This document shows, piece by piece, positions 35,588 to 44,975 of a stretch of 64,000 bases of DNA. The notes below the pieces were generated by a model, which saw only the letters and a program-made list of their open reading frames with translations, had not been told where the DNA came from and did no database searches. The number at the start of each line of letters is the position of its first letter. Positions within the stretch are counted from its first letter, which is position 1. This DNA is from Rhodoferax sp. Lineage in GTDB: Bacteria; Pseudomonadota; Gammaproteobacteria; Burkholderiales; Burkholderiaceae_C. A program made the position numbers and the translations under genes. Where the stretch lies: positions 31,360 through 95,359 of the forward strand of contig NZ_JAMPYG010000013.1 of NCBI RefSeq assembly GCF_023700745.1. Reading direction: 5' to 3'.

Positions 35588-35657
35588 GTCATTGCGAGCG
35601 GAGCGCGGCCATCCAGGCGGTAATGGATTACCCCGTCGCTATGCGCCTCGCAATGAC
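35588..35657. repeat. palindromic GTCATTGCGAG dispersed repeat
   Basis: GTCATTGCGAG (35588–35598) and its exact reverse complement CTCGCAATGAC (35647–35657) bound a 70-base element with a partly paired interior (ATCCA and TGGAT). It lies between etfA and the acyl-CoA dehydrogenase gene and would fold as a long hairpin in their mRNA. Elements with these ends are widespread in bacterial genomes. Confidence 0.65.
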
Positions 35658-35673
35658 GTCAGCCTTTTTCAGC

Positions 35674-36603
35674 TTAAAGTGCAGCCGTGAGTTCGGGCAC
35701 GGCGACAAACAGATCGGCCTCCAGGCCGTAGTCGGCCACACTGAAGATCGGTGCCTCGGGGTCCTTGTTGATGGCCACGATCACCTTGGAGTCCTTCATG
35801 CCCGCCAGGTGCTGGATGGCCCCACTGATGCCCGCGGCAATGTAGAGCTGGGGCGCCACGATCTTGCCGGTCTGGCCCACTTGCAGGTCATTGGCGGCAT
35901 AACCCGCATCCACCGCAGCACGGCTGGCGCCAATGGCCGCACCGAGCTTGTCGGCCAGCGGGGTCAGCAGTTCGGCAAACTTCTCCGCCGAGCCCAGCGC
36001 CCGGCCACCAGCGACGATGACCTTGGCGGCGGTCAGCTCGGGGCGGTCGTTCCTGGCGATCTCCGAGCCCAGGTAAGTGGTGTTGCCGGCAACGGCCAGC
36101 GCGGGCACGCTTTCAATGGCCGCTGCGCCCCCTTGTGCGGCGGCGTCAAAGCCGGTGGTGCGCACCGTCAGCACCTTGATGGCGTCTGTGCTTTGCACCG
36201 TGGCAATGGCGTTGCCGGCATAAATGGGGCGCTCGAAGGTGTCGGCACCGAGCACCTTGGTGACATCCGAGAGCTGGCCGACGTCGAGCTTGGCGGCCAC
36301 GCGGGGCGCGACGTTCTTGCCCGAGGCGGTGGCCGGGAACAGCAGGTGGCTGTAGGCCGAAGCCAGGGCGACGATTTGCACGGTCACGTTTTCTGCGATG
36401 CCGTGGGCCAGTGTTTCAGCGTCGATGTGCAGCACCTTGCTGACGCCGGCAATCTGGGCCGCCGCAGTGGCGGCCGCGCCGGCATTAAAGCCAGCCACCA
36501 GCACATGGACGTCGCCTCCGCATTGAACGGCGGCGGTGACGGTGTGGAGGGTGGCGGGTTTGAGGGAAGCGTTGTCGTGTTCGGCGATGACGAGAGATGT
36601 CAT
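35674..36603 (-). CDS. etfA: electron transfer flavoprotein, alpha subunit
   Basis: A 309-aa protein of normal length. The C-terminal FAD-binding signature is visible: [40 protein letters not shown] and [17 protein letters not shown]. The preceding segment [15 protein letters not shown] also contacts FAD. With EtfB it carries electrons from acyl-CoA dehydrogenases to the quinone pool. The etfB gene is upstream, and the acyl-CoA dehydrogenase is downstream in the same direction. Confidence 0.96.
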   Translation of the reverse strand: MTSLVIAEHDNASLKPATLHTVTAAVQCGGDVHVLVAGFNAGAAATAAAQIAGVSKVLHIDAETLAHGIAENVTVQIVALASAYSHLLFPATASGKNVAPRVAAKLDVGQLSDVTKVLGADTFERPIYAGNAIATVQSTDAIKVLTVRTTGFDAAAQGGAAAIESVPALAVAGNTTYLGSEIARNDRPELTAAKVIVAGGRALGSAEKFAELLTPLADKLGAAIGASRAAVDAGYAANDLQVGQTGKIVAPQLYIAAGISGAIQHLAGMKDSKVIVAINKDPEAPIFSVADYGLEADLFVAVPELTAAL

Positions 36604-36636
36604 GGGGATTCCTTTGATCGGTTGACTGTTTGATCG

Positions 36637-36688
36637 GTTGGAGTCAGAGCCAATGTGCTGCGCACATCTGGATCCGACCCCAAGGTCT
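36637..36688 (+). repeat. dispersed intergenic repeat, diverged copy D
   Basis: This begins GGTTGGAGTCAGAGCC and ends GATCCGACCCCAAGGTCT around the palindromic centre GATGTGCGCAGCACATTGG (read on the minus strand). The ends resemble copies A and C; the centre differs. It lies between etfB and etfA. Confidence 0.35.
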
Positions 36689-37437
36689 CAGATGACCTTG
36701 GCTTCCGTTTTGAGTTTGGCCACCAGGGTGGCCACGTCGGGCACCTTGATGCCGGCACTGCGCTTGGGCGGCTCGTTGACTTTGAGCGTCTTGATGCGCG
36801 GGCTCACATCCACACCGAGGTCTTCGGGCTTGAGGGTGTCGAGTGGCTTTTTCTTGGCCTTCATGATGTTGGGCAGGGTGACGTAGCGGGGTTCGTTCAG
36901 GCGCAGGTCGGCCGTGACCACGGCCGGCAGGCTGACCGAGAGGGTTTCCAGGCCACCGTCGATTTCGCGCGAGACGGTGGCTTTGCCATCGGCCACGTCG
37001 ATTTTGCTGGCAAAGGCGACCTGCGGCAGGTCGGCCAGGGCTGCCAGCATCTGGCCGGTCTGGTTGCAGTCGTCGTCAATGGCCTGTTTGCCCAGGATGA
37101 TGAGGCCGGGTTGTTCCTTGTCGAGCAGCGCCTTGAGCAGTTTGGCCACGGCCAGGGGTTGCAGTTCTTCAGCGGTTTCGACCAGGATGGCGCGGTCCGC
37201 GCCGATGGCCATGGCCGTGCGCAGGGTTTCCTGGCATTGGGTGACACCACAGGAGACCGCAATGATCTCGGTGGCCACGCCTTTTTCTTTCAGGCGCACG
37301 GCTTCTTCGATGGCAATTTCGTCAAAAGGGTTCATGCTCATTTTGACGTTGGCGGTGTCTACTCCCGTGTTGTCCGTCTTCACCCGGACCTTCACGTTGT
37401 AGTCCACCACGCGTTTGACTGCGACCAGGACTTTCAT
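36688..37437 (-). CDS. etfB: electron transfer flavoprotein, beta subunit
   Basis: A 249-aa protein. The start at 37437 ([20 protein letters not shown]) matches the family N-terminus, and the upstream open frame is discarded. The AMP-binding and signature regions are clear: [39 protein letters not shown] and [20 protein letters not shown], then MKAKKKPLD. It forms the ETF heterodimer with the next gene. A 193-bp spacer separates it from the mscS-like gene. Confidence 0.96.
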   Translation of the reverse strand: MKVLVAVKRVVDYNVKVRVKTDNTGVDTANVKMSMNPFDEIAIEEAVRLKEKGVATEIIAVSCGVTQCQETLRTAMAIGADRAILVETAEELQPLAVAKLLKALLDKEQPGLIILGKQAIDDDCNQTGQMLAALADLPQVAFASKIDVADGKATVSREIDGGLETLSVSLPAVVTADLRLNEPRYVTLPNIMKAKKKPLDTLKPEDLGVDVSPRIKTLKVNEPPKRSAGIKVPDVATLVAKLKTEAKVI

Positions 37438-37630
37438 GACTTTCTTTCTCCAGAGGTTAAAAAAATAGGCAAATACGTACTGCAACAACGTCAATTCAAT
37501 TGACGTTCACGTCAACTTGTGCATTGTATGCGGCCACTTCTGTCAGCCAGATCGCCACATCAACATTTTCCGAAAAGACCAATAAAAGAACGATCGTGCT
37601 TTTATTGTACACATGGCTGCACTGCTGCTC

Positions 37631-38896
37631 TCAAACCTGGCGCGTGTGAATGACACGCTGCGGAAACGGAATTTCAACCCGATGCTCGCGCAACAGCCGC
37701 AAGATTTCCAGATTGATGAATGACCTCAGGTTGTCGCTGCCATTCTCGGGATCACCCATCCAGTAACCCAGCCTGAACTCCAGGCCGTCGGCGCCAAAGG
37801 CCAGCAACACCACCGAAGGACCAGGATCAGCCAGCACCCGCTCCTGCGTCGCAGCCGCCTGCAACAGCAAACGCGACACAAGGTCCACATCGCTGTCATA
37901 TGCCACCGACACGTTGGTGGACTGCCAGACCTTGGGGTCGGCCAAGGACAGGTTTTCGACCCGGCTGGTGATCAGCATCTCGTTGGGCACAATGGATTCA
38001 CGCCCGGCCAGCGAACGGATCACGGTATAGCGCGCATTGATCTGGGTGATGACGCCACTGAAATTGTCTACCTGCACACTGTCACCAATGCGCATGCTGC
38101 GCTCGGTCAGAATGACAAAACCAGACACATAGTTGGCCGCCAGCTTCTGCAGGCCAAAACCAATACCGACGCCAATGGCACCTCCCAGTACAGACAAAGC
38201 CGTCAGGTCAATGCCGACCGCAGACAACGCGAGCAACAGGCCGACAAACATCAGCAGCGCCCTGGCAGCATTGCTGAATGCCTTGCGCAGACTCAACTCG
38301 CCACCCTTCGCGCTGCGCAGCAACTTGGTTTCGATGGCCGACGAAATCCACAAGCTGATGATCAGTACCAGCCCTGCTGTCAAGGTACCTTCAATGATTT
38401 TTCGCACGGACAAAGAAGCGCCGCCCACGGTCCAGCTGATCTGGTCGAGCTCCTCCATCAGCAGCGGCAGCAAGCCACTGACCCACAACACCATGGCCAG
38501 CCAGGCGATCCAGGAAATACTGCGCTCCAGCAAGCGGATCGCGGGCGTGTTGTTGAACGCTGCCTGCAACACCTTGACGCCAAGCCGGATCACCAGCAAG
38601 GAGATCAGCACGGGAATGGCCAGCTTGAACAGCGCCAGCGGCATGCTGTAAGCCAGCAGCTTGCGGGCGGCATAAGCCAGACACAGCCACAGCGCCGGGA
38701 ACAGCACACCGTCGACAATCCGGCGACCGAACATGATGGAGTTGAGCTCACGCTCAACAAAGGCTTTGGACACCAGCCGCGCCAGCAACCAGGCCAGCAG
38801 TCCGCAAGCCAGCAGTACACCCAACTCGATCAACACACTGGTCTGGCTCAAGGCCGCCAGCCAGTCCTGCAAGTCAGTAATCACCGGTTTAGACAT
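37631..38896 (-). CDS. MscS-family mechanosensitive ion channel
   Basis: A 421-aa inner-membrane protein. The start at 38896 overlaps the end of the preceding HDAC-like gene by 8 bases. About five hydrophobic helices (residues about 18–250) precede the MscS pore helix and beta domain: GGAIGVGIGFGLQKLAANYV (Gly/Ala-rich pore), then SGFVILTERSMRIGDSVQVD and IVPNEMLITSRVENL. The C-terminal cage domain ends in VEIPFPQRVIHTRQV. It relieves osmotic downshock by family. Confidence 0.9.
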   Translation of the reverse strand: MSKPVITDLQDWLAALSQTSVLIELGVLLACGLLAWLLARLVSKAFVERELNSIMFGRRIVDGVLFPALWLCLAYAARKLLAYSMPLALFKLAIPVLISLLVIRLGVKVLQAAFNNTPAIRLLERSISWIAWLAMVLWVSGLLPLLMEELDQISWTVGGASLSVRKIIEGTLTAGLVLIISLWISSAIETKLLRSAKGGELSLRKAFSNAARALLMFVGLLLALSAVGIDLTALSVLGGAIGVGIGFGLQKLAANYVSGFVILTERSMRIGDSVQVDNFSGVITQINARYTVIRSLAGRESIVPNEMLITSRVENLSLADPKVWQSTNVSVAYDSDVDLVSRLLLQAAATQERVLADPGPSVVLLAFGADGLEFRLGYWMGDPENGSDNLRSFINLEILRLLREHRVEIPFPQRVIHTRQV

Positions 38897-39842
38897 CGGC
38901 CAGCACCCGGATATGCGCTTCCACACTACGCGACAGCGCACTCATCACATAACCGCCTTCCAGGCAACTCACAATGCGACCCCTGGCATGGCGCCGTGCC
39001 ACATCCACGATGCGGCTGGTGATCCAGGCGTAGTCCTGCTCGACCAGGCCGAGTTGCCCCATGTCGTCTTCGCGGTGCGCGTCAAAGCCGGCGCTGATAA
39101 AGATCATTTCTGGCTTGAATTCTTCGAGCCGGGGTATCCAGGCGGCCTCGATCATGTCGCGGATGTCCATGCCCTTGGTGTAAGCCGGCACCGGCAGGTT
39201 GATCAGGTTTTTGGCACTGGAATGCACCCAGTCCATCGGGTAAAACGGGTGTTGGTAAAAGCTCACCATCAAAATGCGGTCATCACCCGCCACGATGTCT
39301 TCGGTGCCATTGCCGTGGTGCACGTCAAAGTCAACGATGGCCACACGCTGCAGGTTGTGCCGCTCCAGCGCGTACTTGGCGGCAATCGCCACGTTGTTGA
39401 AAAAACAAAAACCCATCGCCTGGTTGCGAGTGGCGTGGTGACCTGGCGGACGCACCGCACAAAAAGCGGTTTTAAAGTCACCCGCCAGCACGGCATCGGT
39501 GGCATCGATGGCGGCGCCAGCCGCATTGAGTGCCGCCTCCCAGGTGTGGACATTGATGCTGGTATCGGGGTCGACCTGCAGCCAATCATGCCCCCCCGCC
39601 GCAATTTGTTCTTTGAGTTCGGCATGCAAGCCGCGAATGGCGGCCACGTACATGCGGTCATGCGCCAGCTCGATGTCGGATACCGCTGCCGCCGTGGCTT
39701 CGCGTCGGTCCAGGGCCACGTCCAAGCCGGAGATCAGCAGGCGATCTTCAATGGCATCAAGCCGTTCCGGGCACTCGGGGTGGCCCGGCATCATCTCATG
39801 CAGGCGGCAACTTGGGTGAGTAAAGTATCCGGTCATCGTCAT
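38889..39842 (-). CDS. histone deacetylase / acetylpolyamine amidohydrolase family protein
   Basis: A 317-aa zinc hydrolase. ATG at 39842 (GAGGA 11 bases upstream) is chosen over a long upstream open frame that runs into the divergent moxR-like gene. Motifs: HPECPERLDAIEDRL, the catalytic pair in RPPGHHATRNQAMGFCFFNN, zinc ligands in VDFDVHHGNGTEDI, then ISAGFDAHREDDMG and the late CLEGGY. Bacterial members deacetylate acetylated amines or small molecules. The actual substrate is unknown. It is co-transcribed with the mscS-like gene. Confidence 0.9.
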   Translation of the reverse strand: MTMTGYFTHPSCRLHEMMPGHPECPERLDAIEDRLLISGLDVALDRREATAAAVSDIELAHDRMYVAAIRGLHAELKEQIAAGGHDWLQVDPDTSINVHTWEAALNAAGAAIDATDAVLAGDFKTAFCAVRPPGHHATRNQAMGFCFFNNVAIAAKYALERHNLQRVAIVDFDVHHGNGTEDIVAGDDRILMVSFYQHPFYPMDWVHSSAKNLINLPVPAYTKGMDIRDMIEAAWIPRLEEFKPEMIFISAGFDAHREDDMGQLGLVEQDYAWITSRIVDVARRHARGRIVSCLEGGYVMSALSRSVEAHIRVLADV

Positions 39843-39872
39843 ATGCGTCTGTTTCCTCGTTGAATTTTTGAT

Positions 39873-40805
39873 ATGGTGCAGCCCATGGATACACAGCACA
39901 AACTTAAATCTCTTATTGATCAGCTTAACACGGTCATTGTTGGCAAGCCTGATCAAACGCAAGATTGTGTCGCCTGCCTGCTGGCCGGCGGACACCTGCT
40001 GATCGAAGATGTGCCGGGCGTCGGCAAGACCACCCTCGCCCATGCCCTGGCCCGCACTTTTGGCCTGCAGTTTTCCCGCGTGCAATTTACCTCGGACCTG
40101 ATGCCCAGCGACCTGTCAGGCGTTTCGATCTATGACCGTGGGCTGGAGCAATTTATCTTTCATCCCGGGCCGCTGTTTGCCCAGGTGCTGCTGGCCGACG
40201 AAATCAACCGGGCCAGTCCCAAAACACAAAGCGCCTTGCTGGAGGCCATGGAAGAAAAACAGGTCACGATCGAAGGTGAAACGCGGCCCCTGCCGGCGCC
40301 CTTCTTTGTCATCGCCACGCAAAACCCGCACGACCAGCTGGGCACTTACCTGCTGCCAGAATCCCAACTGGACCGGTTTTTGATGCGCATCTCGCTGGGC
40401 TACCCCGACCGCAGTGCCGAGCGCGAATTGCTGATGGGACATGACCGGCGCGAACTGGTCGAAGCACTGCCGAGCCTGCTGAGTCTGGAAGAACTGCAGG
40501 CACTGCAAAGTCAGGTGCTGGCGGTGCATGCCGCCGGGCCGCTGCTCGACTATGTGCAGGACCTGATCCAGGCCACCCGCTCGGGAGAGTGGTTCATGCA
40601 GGGCTTGAGCCCGCGCGCTGGCATCGCGGTGTTGCGCGCTGCCAAAGCCCGCGCCTTGCTGAACGGGCGCAGCTATGTGGCCCCTGACGATGTCCAGACC
40701 ATCCTGCCGCAAACCATCGCCCACCGGCTGCTGCCGCTGAGCCAGGCTGGTCGTGGCGCCAGTGAACAGGTGCGCGCCATGCTCGATGCTGTGCCACTGC
40801 CTTGA
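39873..40805 (+). CDS. MoxR family AAA+ ATPase
   Basis: A 310-aa cytosolic AAA+ protein. The Walker A is EDVPGVGKTTLAHAL (about 45–59). The Walker B is LLADEINRASPKTQSALLEA (about 108–127), followed by sensor 1 PFFVIATQNPHDQLGTYLLP and the arginine/sensor-2 region LSPRAGIAVLRAAKARAL. MoxR proteins act as chaperone-like ATPases next to a DUF58 partner, exactly as here. An alternative in-frame ATG is at 39885. First gene of a four-gene plus-strand operon. Confidence 0.92.
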   Translation: MVQPMDTQHKLKSLIDQLNTVIVGKPDQTQDCVACLLAGGHLLIEDVPGVGKTTLAHALARTFGLQFSRVQFTSDLMPSDLSGVSIYDRGLEQFIFHPGPLFAQVLLADEINRASPKTQSALLEAMEEKQVTIEGETRPLPAPFFVIATQNPHDQLGTYLLPESQLDRFLMRISLGYPDRSAERELLMGHDRRELVEALPSLLSLEELQALQSQVLAVHAAGPLLDYVQDLIQATRSGEWFMQGLSPRAGIAVLRAAKARALLNGRSYVAPDDVQTILPQTIAHRLLPLSQAGRGASEQVRAMLDAVPLP

Positions 40806-40827
40806 TCTCCCTCGAAATGCCTACCCT

Positions 40828-41805
40828 GTGAACCTTTTGCCGCATCCGCTGCGCCACCCCTTGGCCCATGTGCAAGCCCGCCTGACACGCTGGTGGCAGC
40901 ACCGTCTGCCGTTGAGCGACAGCGTCACACTGACCCAGCGCAATGTGTACATCCTGCCCACCCGCGCCGGGTTCATGCTGGGCCTGACCCTGCTGGTGCT
41001 GCTGGTGGCCGCCATCAACTACCAGCTCAACCTGGGCTATCTGCTGACTTTTTTGCTGGCTGGCAGCGCCCTGGTGGGCATGCATGTGGGACACGGCACC
41101 TTGCATGGGCTGAGCCTGAACCTGACAGCACCCGAGGCCATCCACGCAGGCGCCAAAGCCATTTTCAGCGTCCACTTGCACAACACCCGCAAGCGCACCC
41201 GCTACGGCATCGGGCTGGCGGTGCTGGACACCAGGCAATGGGCCTGGACCGATGTAGCCGGCCAGGCCAGCAGTACGGTGCAACTGGCCTACCTGCCCGA
41301 ACGGCGTGGCGTGCACCGGCTGCCGACCCTGACCGCCGAGACGCACTTTCCACTGGGCACTTTTCGGGTCTGGACCTTGTGGCGCCCGGCCGCACAAGTA
41401 CTGGTTTACCCGGCGCCCGAAGTGCCCGCAGCACCCCTGCCTGCCGGCCAGGCCCATGAAGGCAGCGCCCATGCCAGCGCCACCAGCGTGCAGGGCGAGC
41501 CCGATGGCCTGCGCGCCTACCGCCGCGGCGATGCGCTGAAAACCATTGTCTGGAAAAAGGCCGCCAAAACTGGCGAACTGGTCAGCCGCGACAGCCAGAT
41601 TCTGCAGCAGCAAACACTGTGGCTGGACCAGCAACAAACCGGCCTGAACCAGCCCGAAGCACAACTCAGCCGCCTGTGCGCCTGGGTGCTGCAAGCCGAC
41701 CAGCTGGGCCTGATCTACGGACTGCGCCTGAAACACCAGGAGATCGCGCCCGCCAGCGGCCTGGTCCACCAGCAACGCTGCCTGCGCGCCCTGGCCCTGG
41801 CCTGA
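40828..41805 (+). CDS. DUF58 domain membrane protein
   Basis: A 325-aa protein. GTG at 40828 is the likely start, 22 bases after the moxR-like stop; the open frame extends back into that gene. Two adjacent membrane helices lie near residues 50–92 (FMLGLTLLVLLVAAINYQLN, then LGYLLTFLLAGSALVGMHVG). The DUF58 core follows: GEPDGLRAYRRGDALKTIVW (about 230–250). These proteins are the usual partners of MoxR ATPases. Third-gene transglutaminase linkage suggests a role in protein or cell-wall modification at the membrane. Confidence 0.88.
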   Translation: MNLLPHPLRHPLAHVQARLTRWWQHRLPLSDSVTLTQRNVYILPTRAGFMLGLTLLVLLVAAINYQLNLGYLLTFLLAGSALVGMHVGHGTLHGLSLNLTAPEAIHAGAKAIFSVHLHNTRKRTRYGIGLAVLDTRQWAWTDVAGQASSTVQLAYLPERRGVHRLPTLTAETHFPLGTFRVWTLWRPAAQVLVYPAPEVPAAPLPAGQAHEGSAHASATSVQGEPDGLRAYRRGDALKTIVWKKAAKTGELVSRDSQILQQQTLWLDQQQTGLNQPEAQLSRLCAWVLQADQLGLIYGLRLKHQEIAPASGLVHQQRCLRALALA

Positions 41806-41813
41806 CCACCCTC

Positions 41814-43856
41814 ATGACTTTGCCAAGCTGCAGCCACCTGCCCCGCGACACCCGGGACACCTTGTTTGTGCTCGCGGTCATCGCCTGGGTGATCGCCCCG
41901 CTGACCCCGGAACTCCCGCTCTGGTGCAGCCTGCTGAGTATGGCCGTCATGGCATGGCGCGGGGTATTGGCTTGGCGTGGCCAGTCCCTGCCCTCCAGAT
42001 GGTGGCTGCTGGGTTTGCTGGCCCTCTGTCTGGGCGCAACACTGATCAGCTTCAAGACGCTATTGGGCCGCGACGCCGGCGTGACGATGGTGGTGGCCCT
42101 GCTGGCGCTCAAAACGCTTGAATTGCGCGCCCGCCGGGATGCCTTTGTGGTGTTTTTCCTGGGCTTCTTTTTAATACTGACCCATTTTTTCTACTCTCAG
42201 TCGCTGCTCACCGCCGCCGCCATGCTGGTGGCGCTGCTGGGCCTGCTAACGGCGCTGGTCAACGCCCACATGCCGGTGGGCAAACCCCCGCTGTGGCAGG
42301 CGGCGCGTCTGGCCGGCAGCATGGCGCTGCTGGGCGCGCCCATCATGGTGATATTGTTTGTACTGTTTCCACGTATGGCACCGCTGTGGGGCTTGCCCAG
42401 CGACGCCATGACCGGACGCAGCGGCCTGTCGGCCAGCATGACGGTGGGCAACATTGCCAGCCTGGCGCTGGACGGCAGTGTCGCCATGCGGGTGCACTTT
42501 GACGGCACGCCTCCGCCGCAGTCGGCGCTCTACTTTCGCGGCCCGGTGCTGTCGCACTTTGACGGCCGCGCCTGGCAGGCCAGGCCATCGCCCCTCCCCC
42601 ACCGTTTGCGGCTGCCCGCTGACCTGCAGGTCAGCGGCGCGCCGATTCGCTACCAGATCACGCTGGAGCCCAACCGGCTGCCCTGGCTGCTGGTACTTGA
42701 TGCCACGCCGCAAGCCCCTGTGCTGGCGGACAAGACAGCGCGCATGACGCGCGAGCTGCAATGGATTCTTGACCAGCCCGTCACCGACCTGCTGCGCTAC
42801 GACGTCCTGAGCTACCCTGCTTTCCAGCACGGTCCGCGCCAGCGCGTGCCGGGCCTGGAAGAGTACCTGGCGCTGCCCAATGGTTACAACCCGCGTACCC
42901 TGCAACTGGCAGCCGAGTGGCAGCGCGACCCGCGCCATGCCGGCGCAAGCAACGCCCAATGGGTGGACGTGGCGATGCAACGGCTGCGCAGCGGGGGCTA
43001 CAGCTACACGCTGGAGCCGGGCGTCTATGGCCAGCACAGCGCCGACGAATTCTGGTTTGACCGCAAGCAGGGTTTTTGCGAGCACATTGCTTCGAGCTTT
43101 GTCATCCTGATGCGGGCCCTCAACGTGCCGGCCCGCATCGTCACCGGTTACCAGGGTGGCGAAAGAAACAGCGTCGATGGTTTCTGGACCGTGCGCCAAA
43201 GCGATGCCCACGCCTGGACCGAGGTCTGGCTGGAAGGCCGGGGCTGGCAGCGCGTGGACCCGACCTCGGCCGTCGCCCCGGGTCGCACCGGCACACTGCA
43301 GCGCCTGACGCCGCCGCGCGGAGTGATTGCCAACGCCATTTTTGCCACCGTGAATCCTGCGCTGATGCTCAATCTGCGCGCCGCCTGGGACGCCGTCAAC
43401 AACCGCTGGAACCAGTGGGTGTTGAACTACACCCAGACCCGGCAACTCGACCTGTTGAAAAACATTGGCTTCAAGGAACCCAACTGGCAAGACCTCATTT
43501 ATGTGCTGTGCGCCCTTGTGGTTGCAGCCAGCCTGGGCGGTGCCGCCTGGAGCGCCTGGGAACGGCATCAGCAAGACCCCTGGCTGCGCCTGTTGAAGCA
43601 GGCCATGTTGAAACTGCGCGCCTCCGGCCTGCTACTCGCCCCCAACCGCACACCGCGCCAAATCGGGCAACAACTCATGACCGCGTGCAGCACTGCTGAA
43701 CGCACAAACGACGCCGGGCTGCAAGCCTGGCACGACTGGCTGAACCGGATGGAAGCCCTGCGTTATGCCCCACCAGACCCCGGGCGGGCCGGTCATTTCA
43801 AACACCAGCTCGCTACACTGCGTGACGAACTTAAACACCTGCACTGGCCCAAGTGA
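41814..43856 (+). CDS. TgpA-type transmembrane transglutaminase-like protein
   Basis: A 680-aa protein. The start at 41814, 8 bases after the DUF58 stop, is used; the frame extends upstream without conserved sequence. Five or six membrane helices occupy residues about 12–190 (DUF3488). The transglutaminase core lies around 420–490, with the catalytic cysteine in RKQGFCEHIASSFVILMRAL, the histidine in QSDAHAWTEVWLEGRGW and the aspartate in RVDPTSAV. A further TM helix is at about 563–585, then a DUF4129-like tail. The family's periplasmic cysteine enzyme reaction is not established here. It is coupled to the mltB gene by GTGA. Confidence 0.9.
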   Translation: MTLPSCSHLPRDTRDTLFVLAVIAWVIAPLTPELPLWCSLLSMAVMAWRGVLAWRGQSLPSRWWLLGLLALCLGATLISFKTLLGRDAGVTMVVALLALKTLELRARRDAFVVFFLGFFLILTHFFYSQSLLTAAAMLVALLGLLTALVNAHMPVGKPPLWQAARLAGSMALLGAPIMVILFVLFPRMAPLWGLPSDAMTGRSGLSASMTVGNIASLALDGSVAMRVHFDGTPPPQSALYFRGPVLSHFDGRAWQARPSPLPHRLRLPADLQVSGAPIRYQITLEPNRLPWLLVLDATPQAPVLADKTARMTRELQWILDQPVTDLLRYDVLSYPAFQHGPRQRVPGLEEYLALPNGYNPRTLQLAAEWQRDPRHAGASNAQWVDVAMQRLRSGGYSYTLEPGVYGQHSADEFWFDRKQGFCEHIASSFVILMRALNVPARIVTGYQGGERNSVDGFWTVRQSDAHAWTEVWLEGRGWQRVDPTSAVAPGRTGTLQRLTPPRGVIANAIFATVNPALMLNLRAAWDAVNNRWNQWVLNYTQTRQLDLLKNIGFKEPNWQDLIYVLCALVVAASLGGAAWSAWERHQQDPWLRLLKQAMLKLRASGLLLAPNRTPRQIGQQLMTACSTAERTNDAGLQAWHDWLNRMEALRYAPPDPGRAGHFKHQLATLRDELKHLHWPK

Positions 43857-44965
43857 ATTCACCCCCAACTTCAAAACATTGGTCCCAGCACGTGCCCCTT
43901 GCCTGCTTGCTGCTGGTGGCGGCTGCGATGCTTCCGATCACTGCGACAGCCGCAAAACAGGGTAAAAAGCCGGTCCGGGCCGCAACCAGTCAAGCCGCCC
44001 TGCCCGGTCCCGATTACGGTCAGCGGCTCGATGCCATGCAAACCGCCGATGACATCGCGCTGCGCCACCAGATTGACGTCCACCGGGTGCGCGAGGTGCT
44101 GGGCCAGGCGCGTTATGTGGCCGCCATTGCCAAGGCAGTCACACCCCCGGCTGTGGGTGTCGCCAAGAACTGGCGGCTCTACCGCAGCCGCTTTATTGAA
44201 CCACTGCGCATTGGTGCCGGCGTGGCTTTCTGGCAGACCCACCGGGACACGCTGCGACGCGCCGAGCAGGAGACCGGCGTGCCCACTGAAATCATCGTAG
44301 GTATCCTGGGGGTGGAAACCATCTATGGCCAGCAGATGGGCAACTTCCGGGTGATCGATGCGCTGGCCACGCTGGCGTTTGATTTCCCGGCCAGCCACCC
44401 ACGCGCAACAGAACGCAGCGCCTATTTCAGGACCGAACTTGAACAGTTTTTAAGCTGGACGCTCAACAGCGGGCGCGACCCGCTGACGTTCAAAGGCAGC
44501 TACGCGGGCGCCATGGGCCTGCCCCAGTTCATGCCATCGAGCTGGGTCAAATACGCAGTCGACTTTGATGGCGACGGCCTGGTGGATTTGCAAAACAGTC
44601 CGGCTGATGCCATTGGCTCGGTCGCCAACTACCTCAAGTTCTTCAACTGGCAACCTGGCCTGCCGACCCATTTTCCGCTGAGCTTCGATGAAAGCCGGCT
44701 CGACATGGCCACGCTCATGGCCCCCGACATTCTGCCCACCTTCAGCGTGGAAAATTTCCAGGCCAAGGGTGTGGTGCTCAGTGGCGAGGCGCTCAAACAC
44801 ACGGGCAAGCTGGCCCTGATCGAATTGCAGAACGGCGATGCCGCGCCCAGCTATGTGGCGGGCACCGACAATTTTTACGCCATCACCCGCTACAACTGGA
44901 GCAGCTACTACGCGCTGGCCGTGATCGAGCTCGGCCAGGCCGTGGCCCAGGCCATGCGGCCCTGA
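43853..44965 (+). CDS. mltB: lytic murein transglycosylase B
   Basis: A 370-aa periplasmic enzyme. The start is GTG at 43853, overlapping the previous stop as GTGA. The signal peptide is VPLACLLLVAAAMLPITATA with likely cleavage after ATA; there is no lipobox. The catalytic region (about 140–165) contains EIIVGILGVETIYGQQMGNF with the acid glutamate. It is followed by FKGSYAGAMGLPQFMPSSWV and VDFDGDGLVDLQNSPADAIG, the hallmark blocks of MltB (slytB). It cleaves peptidoglycan. Position at the end of the MoxR–DUF58–TgpA operon is notable. Confidence 0.93.
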   Translation: MNSPPTSKHWSQHVPLACLLLVAAAMLPITATAAKQGKKPVRAATSQAALPGPDYGQRLDAMQTADDIALRHQIDVHRVREVLGQARYVAAIAKAVTPPAVGVAKNWRLYRSRFIEPLRIGAGVAFWQTHRDTLRRAEQETGVPTEIIVGILGVETIYGQQMGNFRVIDALATLAFDFPASHPRATERSAYFRTELEQFLSWTLNSGRDPLTFKGSYAGAMGLPQFMPSSWVKYAVDFDGDGLVDLQNSPADAIGSVANYLKFFNWQPGLPTHFPLSFDESRLDMATLMAPDILPTFSVENFQAKGVVLSGEALKHTGKLALIELQNGDAAPSYVAGTDNFYAITRYNWSSYYALAVIELGQAVAQAMRP

Positions 44966-44975
44966 GCCCGGCCGC

